6,395 nucleotides of DNA from the NCBI GenBank assembly GCA_937901265.1, contig CALCHA010000680.1, forward strand, positions 1 through 6,395. The letters are read 5' to 3'. The notes under the pieces were generated by a model. It made no database searches. It saw only the letters and a list, made by a program, of their open reading frames with translations, and was not told where the DNA came from. A program made the position numbers and the translations under genes. Shown piece after piece: positions 1-4,888 of this stretch (its first letter is position 1; each line of letters starts with the position of its first letter). The stretch is from an uncultured Phycisphaerales bacterium. Lineage in GTDB: Bacteria > Planctomycetota > Phycisphaerae > WQYP01.

Positions 1-546
1 GGCAACATCCGCACCTGGCAGACCGGGCCCAACGCATGGACGCACTTCACCCACGATGAACAGCAGACGCTGATGACCACGTGGTGCATCGCCCGCTCGC
101 CGCTGATCATCGGGGCGAATCTCCCGAAGAACGACGAGTTCACCCTCAGCCTGCTCACCAACGACGAAGTGCTGGCCGTCGATCAGCACTCGACCAACAA
201 CCACCAGGTCTCCCGCACCGACGACCTCATCGTCTGGTCCGCCGACGTCCCCGCGTCGCACGACAAATATGTCGCGCTCATCAACGCCCAGGAATACCCG
301 GTCGATCCCAACGCCCCCCGACCCGCCACCGCCCCCGCCGGTGCCCGCCGCGGCCGCACGCCGCCGCCCGCCACCATGCCCGGCAAACCCACCCCCGTCT
401 CGATCTCCCTGCAATCCCTCGGCCTCACCGGCCCGGTGAAAGTCCGCGACCTCTGGTCCCACAAAGACCTCCCCGACGCCGCCGAAACCCTGACCGCGAC
501 GCTCACCCCGCATCAGTCCGCCCTCTACCGCGTCAGCCCGAAGTAG
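1..546 (+). CDS. GH27 alpha-galactosidase-type glycoside hydrolase, C-terminal part (5' truncated)
   Basis: The reading frame is open from the first base and ends at TAG 544-546, giving 181 visible residues. GH27 enzymes remove terminal alpha-galactosyl or related sugars with retention of configuration. The fragment shows the family's late-barrel signature: FTHDEQQTLMTTW (visible residues 16-28), IARSPLIIGANLP (30-42), then LLTNDEVLAVDQHS (51-64). A C-terminal beta-sandwich domain follows, with the DKYVALIN strand at 88-95 and the VRDLW strand-turn near 148-152. The catalytic aspartates lie upstream of the window, so activity cannot be judged. Between the DKYVALIN strand and the next recognisable strand there is a Pro/Ala/Arg-rich insert (about residues 100-132) that looks like a disordered loop. 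The gene ends 8 bp from the stop codon of a convergent gene. The family call is firm; substrate (alpha-galactoside versus beta-L-arabinoside or isomaltose) is not determined. Confidence 0.88.
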   Translation, partial: GNIRTWQTGPNAWTHFTHDEQQTLMTTWCIARSPLIIGANLPKNDEFTLSLLTNDEVLAVDQHSTNNHQVSRTDDLIVWSADVPASHDKYVALINAQEYPVDPNAPRPATAPAGARRGRTPPPATMPGKPTPVSISLQSLGLTGPVKVRDLWSHKDLPDAAETLTATLTPHQSALYRVSPK

Positions 547-554
547 CCGCCAAC

Positions 555-1316
555 TTACCCTGAGTGAATCTCGCCCGTACCCCCCGTCTCCACCGGAAAC
601 GCGGGTTGCTGCAGCACCTCGATCGGCAGAAACTCCAGCGGCGTCCCGCCACGCGCCACGTACGCCCGATACAACTGCGCGTGCGCATGCCACATCACCA
701 GCATCATCCACGCAAATACAAAATAAGACAGCAGCGGAATGCACATCAGCATCATCATCGGCACCATCAGCAGCAGCCACACCCCCGCCAGCTTCGCCTC
801 CTCCCGCCACATCTTCCTGTGAAACTCCATCACGAATCCCAGCGCGAAGGACCCCATCACCTTCTGCTCCAGCAGCGACCGCAGCCCCACCGGCGTCAAC
901 AACACCCCCAGCAGGTACAGCAGCGCCATCAGCACCCCATACACCACCACCATCACCAGCAGCACCACCACCCCATCCACGCGCGCCGCCGCCAGAAGCA
1001 CGATCGTCGGAACAATCACCAGCGCCGCCACAAGAAACCACAGCGGCAGCAGCATCAGCCCGACCACAAACGGCTTTACCCCACGCGTTAAATGCTCCCC
1101 GAACTTCCCGAAATCAAACAGCGGCGACGGACCCTGCGGATCCTGGATCATCGCCTTCTCCACCAGCACACCATAGCCCATCGCCACGATCGGCCCGATG
1201 ATCGGAATCAGAAAACAGACCGCCACCAGCAGCAGATTCACCAGGGCCTTCTCGCCCCACGCCCGCTTGTCCAGCGGAAAGCGCAATGCCGCGCCGATGT
1301 CCAACGCCCGCTCCAT
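555..1316 (-). CDS. DUF4013 family multi-pass membrane protein
   Basis: This 253-residue protein has strongly hydrophobic blocks at about residues 25-50, 82-110, 115-142 and 175-208. They are joined by short charged loops, so it is an integral membrane protein with roughly four to six helices. The N-terminal helix with FLIPIIGPIVAMGYGV (35-50) followed by a charged segment with DPQG-PLFDFGKFGEHL resembles DUF4013 proteins, whose function is not known to me. The C-terminal tail (about 222-253) is hydrophilic and probably cytoplasmic. The ATG at 1314-1316 directly follows the TGA of the upstream Nudix gene (TGAATG), so translation is likely coupled. A weak GGGG tract upstream serves as the only visible ribosome-binding site. 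It is the last gene of the minus-strand unit, and its stop codon is 8 bp from that of the GH27 gene. The membrane assignment is certain; the family name is recognised by resemblance only. Confidence 0.8.
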   Translation of the reverse strand: MERALDIGAALRFPLDKRAWGEKALVNLLLVAVCFLIPIIGPIVAMGYGVLVEKAMIQDPQGPSPLFDFGKFGEHLTRGVKPFVVGLMLLPLWFLVAALVIVPTIVLLAAARVDGVVVLLVMVVVYGVLMALLYLLGVLLTPVGLRSLLEQKVMGSFALGFVMEFHRKMWREEAKLAGVWLLLMVPMMMLMCIPLLSYFVFAWMMLVMWHAHAQLYRAYVARGGTPLEFLPIEVLQQPAFPVETGGTGEIHSG

Positions 1317-1859
1317 TCACAGCCCCTTTTCCACAAGTGCCGCGTGCGCCGCCCGCAGCATTTCCCGCGCGTTTTCATAGGTCAGCCGTTGCAGAGCCTC
1401 CTCCACCCCCAGCCACGCATAACCCGTGTGTTCTTCCGATACCTGCACCTCCTCCACCCTGGTCCGTCCCAGAAAGTAAGTCACTGTCTTGTGCACCTGC
1501 CCCTTCTTGGACGAATGGAAAAAGTAGTGCATGTCGCGCTCGAAGCGTGTCACCCGGTCCACCTGCCGAACGCCCGTCTCCTCGCGCAGCTCCCGCACCG
1601 CCGCCTGCCACGCCGTCTCCCCCTCCTCAAGGTGCCCCTTGGCGTAATCCCAGTGCTTGCCGTAATCGAGCAGCAGGAACAGCGGCCCGCCGGGCGTGTC
1701 ACGGAAGAGGATGAAGCCCGCGGAAAACTCGCGGTGCACCGCCCCCTTCAGCCGCTTGCGGGGCGGGGCCTTGTGCTTGGGGGGGCGCAAGCGCTTCTGC
1801 GGGCCCGTTTTGGCTCCCGCATCCTCCGCAAACAGCCGCCCTTGCGCCTCATCGCCCAC
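1317..1859 (-). CDS. Nudix hydrolase, diadenosine-tetraphosphatase-like
   Basis: This 180-residue protein carries a complete Nudix box, G-x5-E-x7-RE-U-x-EE-x-G-U, at residues 75-97: G75, E81, R89, E90, E93, E94, G96 and V97 are all in place. It should therefore bind divalent metal and cleave a nucleoside diphosphate linked to another group. The context LLLDYGKHWDYAKGHLEEGE (63-82) resembles asymmetric Ap4A hydrolases rather than MutT, but the substrate is inferred only. The Nudix domain spans about 44-165. The first 40 residues form a basic, Pro-rich extension (QKRLRPPKHKAPPRKRLKG) not typical of the family. I chose the GTG start at 1857-1859 because AGGAG lies 7 nt upstream; a GTG at residue 41, after an AAGGGGG tract, would remove the extension. 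It sits 22 bp after the DinB gene and abuts the DUF4013 gene. Confidence 0.9.
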   Translation of the reverse strand: MGDEAQGRLFAEDAGAKTGPQKRLRPPKHKAPPRKRLKGAVHREFSAGFILFRDTPGGPLFLLLDYGKHWDYAKGHLEEGETAWQAAVRELREETGVRQVDRVTRFERDMHYFFHSSKKGQVHKTVTYFLGRTRVEEVQVSEEHTGYAWLGVEEALQRLTYENAREMLRAAHAALVEKGL

Positions 1860-1881
1860 AACCGCACTCCTGCCCGCCCGT

Positions 1882-2352
1882 TTACAGCGGCTTGCCCAAC
1901 AGCTGCCGCTTGTGCCGGATAAATCCCACGTGGTGGTTCAGGTGATGCACATACAGATCGAGCATTTCCCCCAGCGTCACCCGCCCGCGCTCGTTGTGCG
2001 TCCCCACCCGCGCGAACGCCCCCTCCTCCACCCCGCGCAGAACCACCGCCATCAGCTCCCGGTTCATCCGGAAAATCTCCCCGGCCATCACCGGGTCCTG
2101 CTTCTCGTACGACAACTTCTTCGCAAAGGCCGTCTCATCAAACCCTATAAGCATCGGGTTCTCCTCGGCGATGATGCGCTTCATCCGATCCGCCCCGATC
2201 AGATCGGAGTCCATCAGGTGAATCACGATCTGCCCGATCGACCAGGTCCCCGCCACTGGCACGGCCGCAAAATCGGCCGCCTCCAGCCCGCGAATCGCCG
2301 CGCTCACCCGCCCCGCCTCACTCGCATACGCTTCGACGCTGGGTCGACTCAC
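1882..2352 (-). CDS. DinB-like metal-dependent four-helix protein
   Basis: The predicted protein has 156 residues. The DinB/YfiT-like superfamily forms four-helix bundles holding a metal through three histidines; some members are thiol transferases or hydrolases, and many are uncharacterised. Candidate ligands are H45, in GTWSIGQIVIHLMDSD (residues 35-50), and histidines within YVHHLNHHVGFI (134-145: H136, H137, H140, H141). This matches the usual order of one early histidine and a late HxxxH pair. The frame is open further upstream, but I chose the GTG at 2350-2352 because GGGAGG precedes it with a 6-nt gap and the family alignment begins there; the longer N-terminus from 2457 is Gly/Arg-rich and unlike the family. 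It is the first gene of the minus-strand unit. No convincing promoter is visible, but an attenuator-like leader lies upstream (2493-2593). Confidence 0.87.
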   Translation of the reverse strand: MSRPSVEAYASEAGRVSAAIRGLEAADFAAVPVAGTWSIGQIVIHLMDSDLIGADRMKRIIAEENPMLIGFDETAFAKKLSYEKQDPVMAGEIFRMNRELMAVVLRGVEEGAFARVGTHNERGRVTLGEMLDLYVHHLNHHVGFIRHKRQLLGKPL

Positions 2353-2364
2353 AGGACACCTCCC

Positions 2365-2502
2365 GGCAAAAACAGACCCTTCCCCTCTCCGCAAGGTACC
2401 CGACCCCCTCCCCGCCAGCAAGATCATGCTGTATTTCCCGCTGCCGCCCACCCCCACCGGTAGGGTTCGCCCTCCCCTTCTGCACCAGAGGCAAAAACAG
2501 AC
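2365..2502. repeat. 13-bp direct repeat with A/T tract
   Basis: GGCAAAAACAGAC occurs exactly at 2365-2377 and again at 2490-2502, 125 bp apart. On the minus strand each reads GTCTGTTTTTGCC. One copy follows the 2506-2526 hairpin; the other lies just upstream of the DinB ribosome-binding site. The match is seen directly; a function as paired T-tracts or a protein-binding site is inference. Confidence 0.5.
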
Positions 2503-2533
2503 GCAGCCGCCTCTTGGTCAGGCGGCGGCGCCT
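2493..2533 (-). promoter_or_regulatory. Two mutually exclusive hairpins plus T-run, possible attenuator
   Basis: Read on the minus strand, AGGCG (2533-2529) can pair with CGCCT (2524-2520) across a 4-nt loop. Alternatively, GCCGCCT (2526-2520) can pair with AGGCGGC (2512-2506), giving a 7-bp stem and 7-nt loop. The two structures share 2520-2524 and so exclude each other. Five T residues (2497-2493) follow the second stem after 8 nt, which is a long gap for an intrinsic terminator. The TGA of the 20-codon frame lies at the edge of the second stem and its loop. The DinB start is about 140 nt further on. The pairing is seen; regulation is inference, and GC-rich triplet sequence can form such stems by chance. 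Confidence 0.3.
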
Positions 2534-2580
2534 CCGCACACGGGGCGGAATTTCGTGGAGCCCGTGCCGGCTTCGTCCAT
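2518..2580 (-). CDS. Candidate 20-residue leader peptide or small protein
   Basis: The ATG at 2578-2580 on the minus strand is preceded by GGGGAGG (2593-2587) with a 6-nt gap, which is a very good ribosome-binding site. It opens 20 codons beginning MDEAGTGSTKF and ending CGGAAA before TGA (2520-2518). The final codons overlap two competing hairpins (2506-2533). I recognise no homology, and the peptide has no membrane segment and no run of a single amino acid other than three terminal alanines. It could be a leader peptide for the DinB unit, an independent small protein, or chance. It is supported mainly by its ribosome-binding site and position. Confidence 0.28.
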   Translation of the reverse strand: MDEAGTGSTKFRPVCGGAAA

Positions 2581-2599
2581 AGCCCACCTCCCCTTCCAG

Positions 2600-2646
2600 A
2601 AAAACAAGCGGGCCCGGGCAGCGACCTGCAATCCCACCCGGGCCCG
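2600..2646 (-). terminator. Rho-independent terminator-like hairpin on the minus strand
   Basis: CGGGCCCGGG (2609-2618) and CCCGGGCCCG (2637-2646) form a perfect 10-bp stem around an 18-nt loop. On the minus strand the stem is followed at once by CTTGTTTTT (2608-2600), the usual form of an intrinsic terminator. On the plus strand no T-run follows. No minus-strand gene lies between here and the sigma factor, so what it would terminate is unclear: an unannotated small RNA, or antisense transcription out of the sigma gene. Confidence 0.4.
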
Positions 2647-2662
2647 ACTCAAACGCTCGGGC

Positions 2663-2716
2663 ATCCCTCCCCTCCCCCCCGTTTTGGGCTTTTAGTCCTT
2701 CCGAATCCCTCCCCTC
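2663..2716. repeat. 12-bp direct repeat with polypyrimidine tract
   Basis: ATCCCTCCCCTC occurs at 2663-2674 and at 2705-2716, a period of 42 bp. The first copy runs on into a C7 tract, so the minus strand reads G7-A-G4-A-G3 (2680-2665), which satisfies a four-tract G-quadruplex pattern with one-base loops. The tract lies upstream of the possible sigma-gene promoter. Confidence 0.5.
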
Positions 2717-2730
2717 GGCCCGGGCACACC

Positions 2731-2739
2731 TGTTATGAT
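2731..2739 (+). promoter_or_regulatory. Possible extended -10 promoter for the sigma/anti-sigma genes
   Basis: TGTTATGAT at 2731-2739 fits the extended -10 form TG-n-TATGAT in an otherwise GC-rich region. Nothing resembling TTGACA stands 17 bp upstream (2711-2716 is CCCCTC). Transcription would begin near 2746, leaving a leader of about 85 nt before the ATG at 2833. It would be a housekeeping-type promoter, not an ECF-type autoregulated one. Confidence 0.3.
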
Positions 2740-2832
2740 GGCGTTGCCCAGTCCTTTTCTTGTGCCCAGCCCCCCGCGATTTATTCGCCCCGGCTACCCA
2801 ATTTCCTTTTCGCCCGTTTTTTGCCCAGTGCT

Positions 2833-3375
2833 ATGCCCAACCCACGACATTCTGACGATAACCCCTATGAGTCGTGGGTCCACGAATGGGCTCCGGCGCT
2901 CTATCGTCTGGCGCTGCGCCTCTGTGGCAAGCGGGAACTGGCCGAGGACCTGCTGCAGGAGACCTTCTTCGAGGCATGGAAGTCCCGCGACAAATTGGCG
3001 GACCGCGACAAAGCGCGGGCGTGGCTCTTCCAGATTCTGCGCAACCGCTGGTCGCACCATCTCCGCGACTCCTCCCGGCGACTCAAGCCCTCTCACAACC
3101 AGGAATCCCTCGACCAGGCGAAATCGACCCAGCCGGACGCGGTGAAACAAATTGCCGAATCAGACTTCGTCCAGCGGGCACTAGATCAAATAGAGGATGA
3201 CCTGAAACTTCCCTTTCTTCTGGTCGTGATGGAAGGGTATTCCTGTCAAGAGGCGGCGGACAGCCTGCAGATTCCGCTGGGGACGGTGCTCTCCCGGCTG
3301 CATCGGGCGCGCCAAGCTCTGCGAGCGGTGCTCGGCCGTCCGGTTGCCCCGGCTCAGCCGTTGGAGAAGCCATGA
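2833..3375 (+). CDS. ECF-subfamily RNA polymerase sigma factor
   Basis: This 180-residue protein has the two-domain layout of an extracytoplasmic-function sigma factor. Region 2 spans about residues 13-83, with LALRLCGKRELAEDLLQETF (26-45) and the promoter-melting helix ARAWLFQILRNRW (61-73). Region 4 spans about 115-168, with a helix-turn-helix EGYSCQEAADSLQIPLGTVL (134-153) followed by SRLHRARQAL (154-163). Region 3 is absent, as expected for this class. It should direct RNA polymerase to a small regulon. The ATG at 2833 has no clear Shine-Dalgarno sequence; an in-frame TTG at 2821 would add four residues. The upstream leader is pyrimidine-rich. The stop codon overlaps the next gene's ATG (ATGA, 3372-3375), so the two are translationally coupled. 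The family is certain; the ECF group and regulon are not determinable here. Confidence 0.93.
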   Translation: MPNPRHSDDNPYESWVHEWAPALYRLALRLCGKRELAEDLLQETFFEAWKSRDKLADRDKARAWLFQILRNRWSHHLRDSSRRLKPSHNQESLDQAKSTQPDAVKQIAESDFVQRALDQIEDDLKLPFLLVVMEGYSCQEAADSLQIPLGTVLSRLHRARQALRAVLGRPVAPAQPLEKP

Positions 3376-4142
3376 GAGACCCTTCTCTCTTTACTGAAGA
3401 ATTCCTGGAGGCGATGAGCCTCCTGCCCCCCGAGGATCCCGTGCGCCTGGGTTTCGAGGCCGACATGGCTCACGCCGACGTCGCTATCCGGAGTCGTTAT
3501 CAGCAGTTGCTGAAAGAAGCGGTAGCGTTTCGCCACGCCCTGCAGGTGTCCCTGCCGGCGGGACTGACCGAGCAGCTCCTGGAGATCCCGGCCCGGGCGA
3601 GGGTGCGGCGGCATAGCCGCTTCCTGACGCGCTTCCGCGCTGCCGCCGCCGCCGCGATCGTGCTGATGCTCCTCGCTCCCGCCACGGCCTGGTTCCTCCC
3701 CGCGGGCGGGTACGAACGCATCGAAAAGCTCCCCGCCGCCGCCGCTGCCGCCGTCAATTCGCCCCTCCAGGTTCCAGGCACGCAGCCCTCCAATCTCGGC
3801 GAGACGTTCGCCAATTCCCCGCTCCCCTTCTTCGCCATCCTCCCCCAGCCCAAAAAGGGCACCCAGTTCCTCGGCGGAGGCCTCACCACGCTGGTGGGCA
3901 AGCCCGCCGCCTTCGGCCGCTATCGCGCCGACCACCACAACTTCACGCTCTTCTTTATCTCTGTGAATGACTTCCCCCTCTTCGGCGATGGCCAATTGCC
4001 GATGGCCATGACGCCGGAGGGAGACGAATCCCTCTGTTACTGGACGGATGGCCCCTGCGTCGGCATCATGGTCTCCGAACCCGGCGGTGCCAGCGAGCCC
4101 AGCCAGGTCGTCGACATGCGGCCCCTCCGATTCAACCGCTGA
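3372..4142 (+). CDS. Single-pass membrane protein, probable anti-sigma factor
   Basis: This 256-residue protein overlaps the ECF sigma gene by 4 bp. It has a cytoplasmic-type N-terminal segment (1-88) rich in charged helices (EAVAFRHALQVSLPAGL, 49-65). One Ala/Leu-rich membrane helix follows (about 89-109), then an extracytoplasmic domain (110-256). That layout and the coupling are those of membrane anti-sigma factors, which hold the sigma factor at the membrane until a signal arrives. No HxxxCxxC zinc motif is visible in the N-terminal part, so it is not a typical ZAS-domain protein. The C-terminal part contains SLCYWTDGPCVGIMVSEPGG (220-239), resembling the last strands of RseA/ChrR-type transmembrane regulators. 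Its only two cysteines, C222 and C229, lie there and could form a disulfide. The function is inferred from context and topology. Confidence 0.7.
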   Translation: MRDPSLFTEEFLEAMSLLPPEDPVRLGFEADMAHADVAIRSRYQQLLKEAVAFRHALQVSLPAGLTEQLLEIPARARVRRHSRFLTRFRAAAAAAIVLMLLAPATAWFLPAGGYERIEKLPAAAAAAVNSPLQVPGTQPSNLGETFANSPLPFFAILPQPKKGTQFLGGGLTTLVGKPAAFGRYRADHHNFTLFFISVNDFPLFGDGQLPMAMTPEGDESLCYWTDGPCVGIMVSEPGGASEPSQVVDMRPLRFNR

Positions 4143-4197
4143 TCCGCCGGCGATGCCCGCGGAAAACGGGCGGCACCCCTTGGGAGACCAGCGCGGC

Positions 4198-4755
4198 ATG
4201 GGCTACGAAGATCACAAGGCGGCGGCGGGGCAGCGGGCGGTCGCCTGTGCCGTCATCACCTGTTCCGACTCCCGCACCGACGCCACCGACGACTCCGGCC
4301 ACCTCATCCGCGAGCTGCTCGCGGCCCACGGACACACCTGCCCCTTCCACCGCATCTCCCCCGATGATCCCGCCGCCATCGCCGCCCTCCTCGACCAGCT
4401 CACCGCGCGGCCCGACGTTCAAGCGATCATCCTCAACGGCGGGACCGGCGTTTCGCGGCGGGACAGCACCTTCGACGCCGTCGCCGCGAAACTCCACAAA
4501 ACCCTGCCCGGCTTCGGTGAAATTTTTCGCTTCCTCTCCTACCAGAGCATCGGCTCGGGCGCTCTGCTCTCTCGCGCCACCGCGGGAATCATCCTCACCC
4601 CCCCGCCGGGGACGCACGCCTCGGGCGCGGCCGTGGCGGCGGAGCGCCACACGCTGGTCTTCTCCATCCCCGGCTCACCCAACGCGGTGGAGCTGGCGAT
4701 GACCAGGCTGATCCTGCCGGAGCTGGCGCACCTGGTGTGGGAAGTGAACCGGTAG
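4198..4755 (+). CDS. moaB: MoaB/MogA-type molybdopterin-binding protein (molybdenum cofactor biosynthesis)
   Basis: This 185-residue cytoplasmic protein belongs to the MoaB/MogA family, which binds molybdopterin and in MogA adenylylates it before metal insertion. Visible signatures are AVITCSDSRTDATDDSGHLI (18-37), the pterin-binding loop ILNGGTGVSRRDST (78-91), GEIFRFLSYQSIGSGALLSRATAGI (107-131) and SIPGSPNAVELAM (156-168). The opening residues MGYEDHK and the hexamer-type length favour MoaB over MogA. I chose the ATG at 4198 because family members begin at this point and GGGAG lies 11 nt upstream; an in-frame ATG at 4153 without a ribosome-binding site would add 15 residues. An insert of about 18 residues (132-149, LTPPPGTHASG and on) interrupts the usually tight turn before the PGSPNAV strand. 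It follows the anti-sigma candidate by 55 bp on the same strand. No other cofactor gene is in the window. Confidence 0.87.
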   Translation: MGYEDHKAAAGQRAVACAVITCSDSRTDATDDSGHLIRELLAAHGHTCPFHRISPDDPAAIAALLDQLTARPDVQAIILNGGTGVSRRDSTFDAVAAKLHKTLPGFGEIFRFLSYQSIGSGALLSRATAGIILTPPPGTHASGAAVAAERHTLVFSIPGSPNAVELAMTRLILPELAHLVWEVNR

Positions 4756-4888
4756 CGGGTGGATCATGATGAACCTGTCAGGCAATGGGGGGGTCGTCCG
4801 GGACGGCGTGCACAGGATGCCAGCAGTGTGGCAGATCGCAGTTCAAAAATGGGACGACTTTGCAAAAACGGCAGAAGGGATTGCGGCA

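Larger units (their letters stand above)
2353..2832. other. Divergent intergenic region rich in hairpins, repeats and purine/pyrimidine tracts
   Basis: This 480-bp stretch separates the minus-strand DinB gene from the plus-strand sigma factor. It has no large believable gene. It holds a 13-bp direct repeat (2365-2377 and 2490-2502), two overlapping hairpins (2506-2533), a candidate 20-codon minus-strand open frame (2518-2580), a 10-bp-stem hairpin (2609-2646), a C-tract with G-quadruplex potential on the minus strand (2665-2680), a 12-bp direct repeat (2663-2674 and 2705-2716), and a possible extended -10 element for the sigma gene (2731-2739). Confidence 0.6.

Noticed and set aside
564..1091. 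A plus-strand His/Gln/Arg-rich frame of 175 codons
   Set aside because: It is opposite the DUF4013 membrane gene; the composition is what the complement of hydrophobic codons gives.
2353..2457. An N-terminal extension of the DinB protein to a GTG at 2455-2457
   Set aside because: The added residues are Gly/Arg-rich and unlike the family, and a GGGAGG site points to the GTG at 2350-2352.
1092..2463. Long plus-strand open frames rich in Pro, Arg, His and Gln opposite the Nudix and DinB genes
   Set aside because: They are antisense to genes with complete Nudix and DinB motifs and have biased, low-complexity composition.
2353..2480. A sigma-70 promoter just upstream of the DinB gene
   Set aside because: I could not find a -10/-35 pair with acceptable spacing on the minus strand.
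3354..4199. A 281-codon open frame on the minus strand opposite the anti-sigma candidate
   Set aside because: It mirrors the plus-strand gene in a GC-rich region, is Gly/Glu-rich low-complexity, shows no family motif, and the plus strand has the coupled start and membrane helix.
4132..4650. A 172-codon minus-strand frame
   Set aside because: It is opposite moaB, whose motifs are unambiguous.
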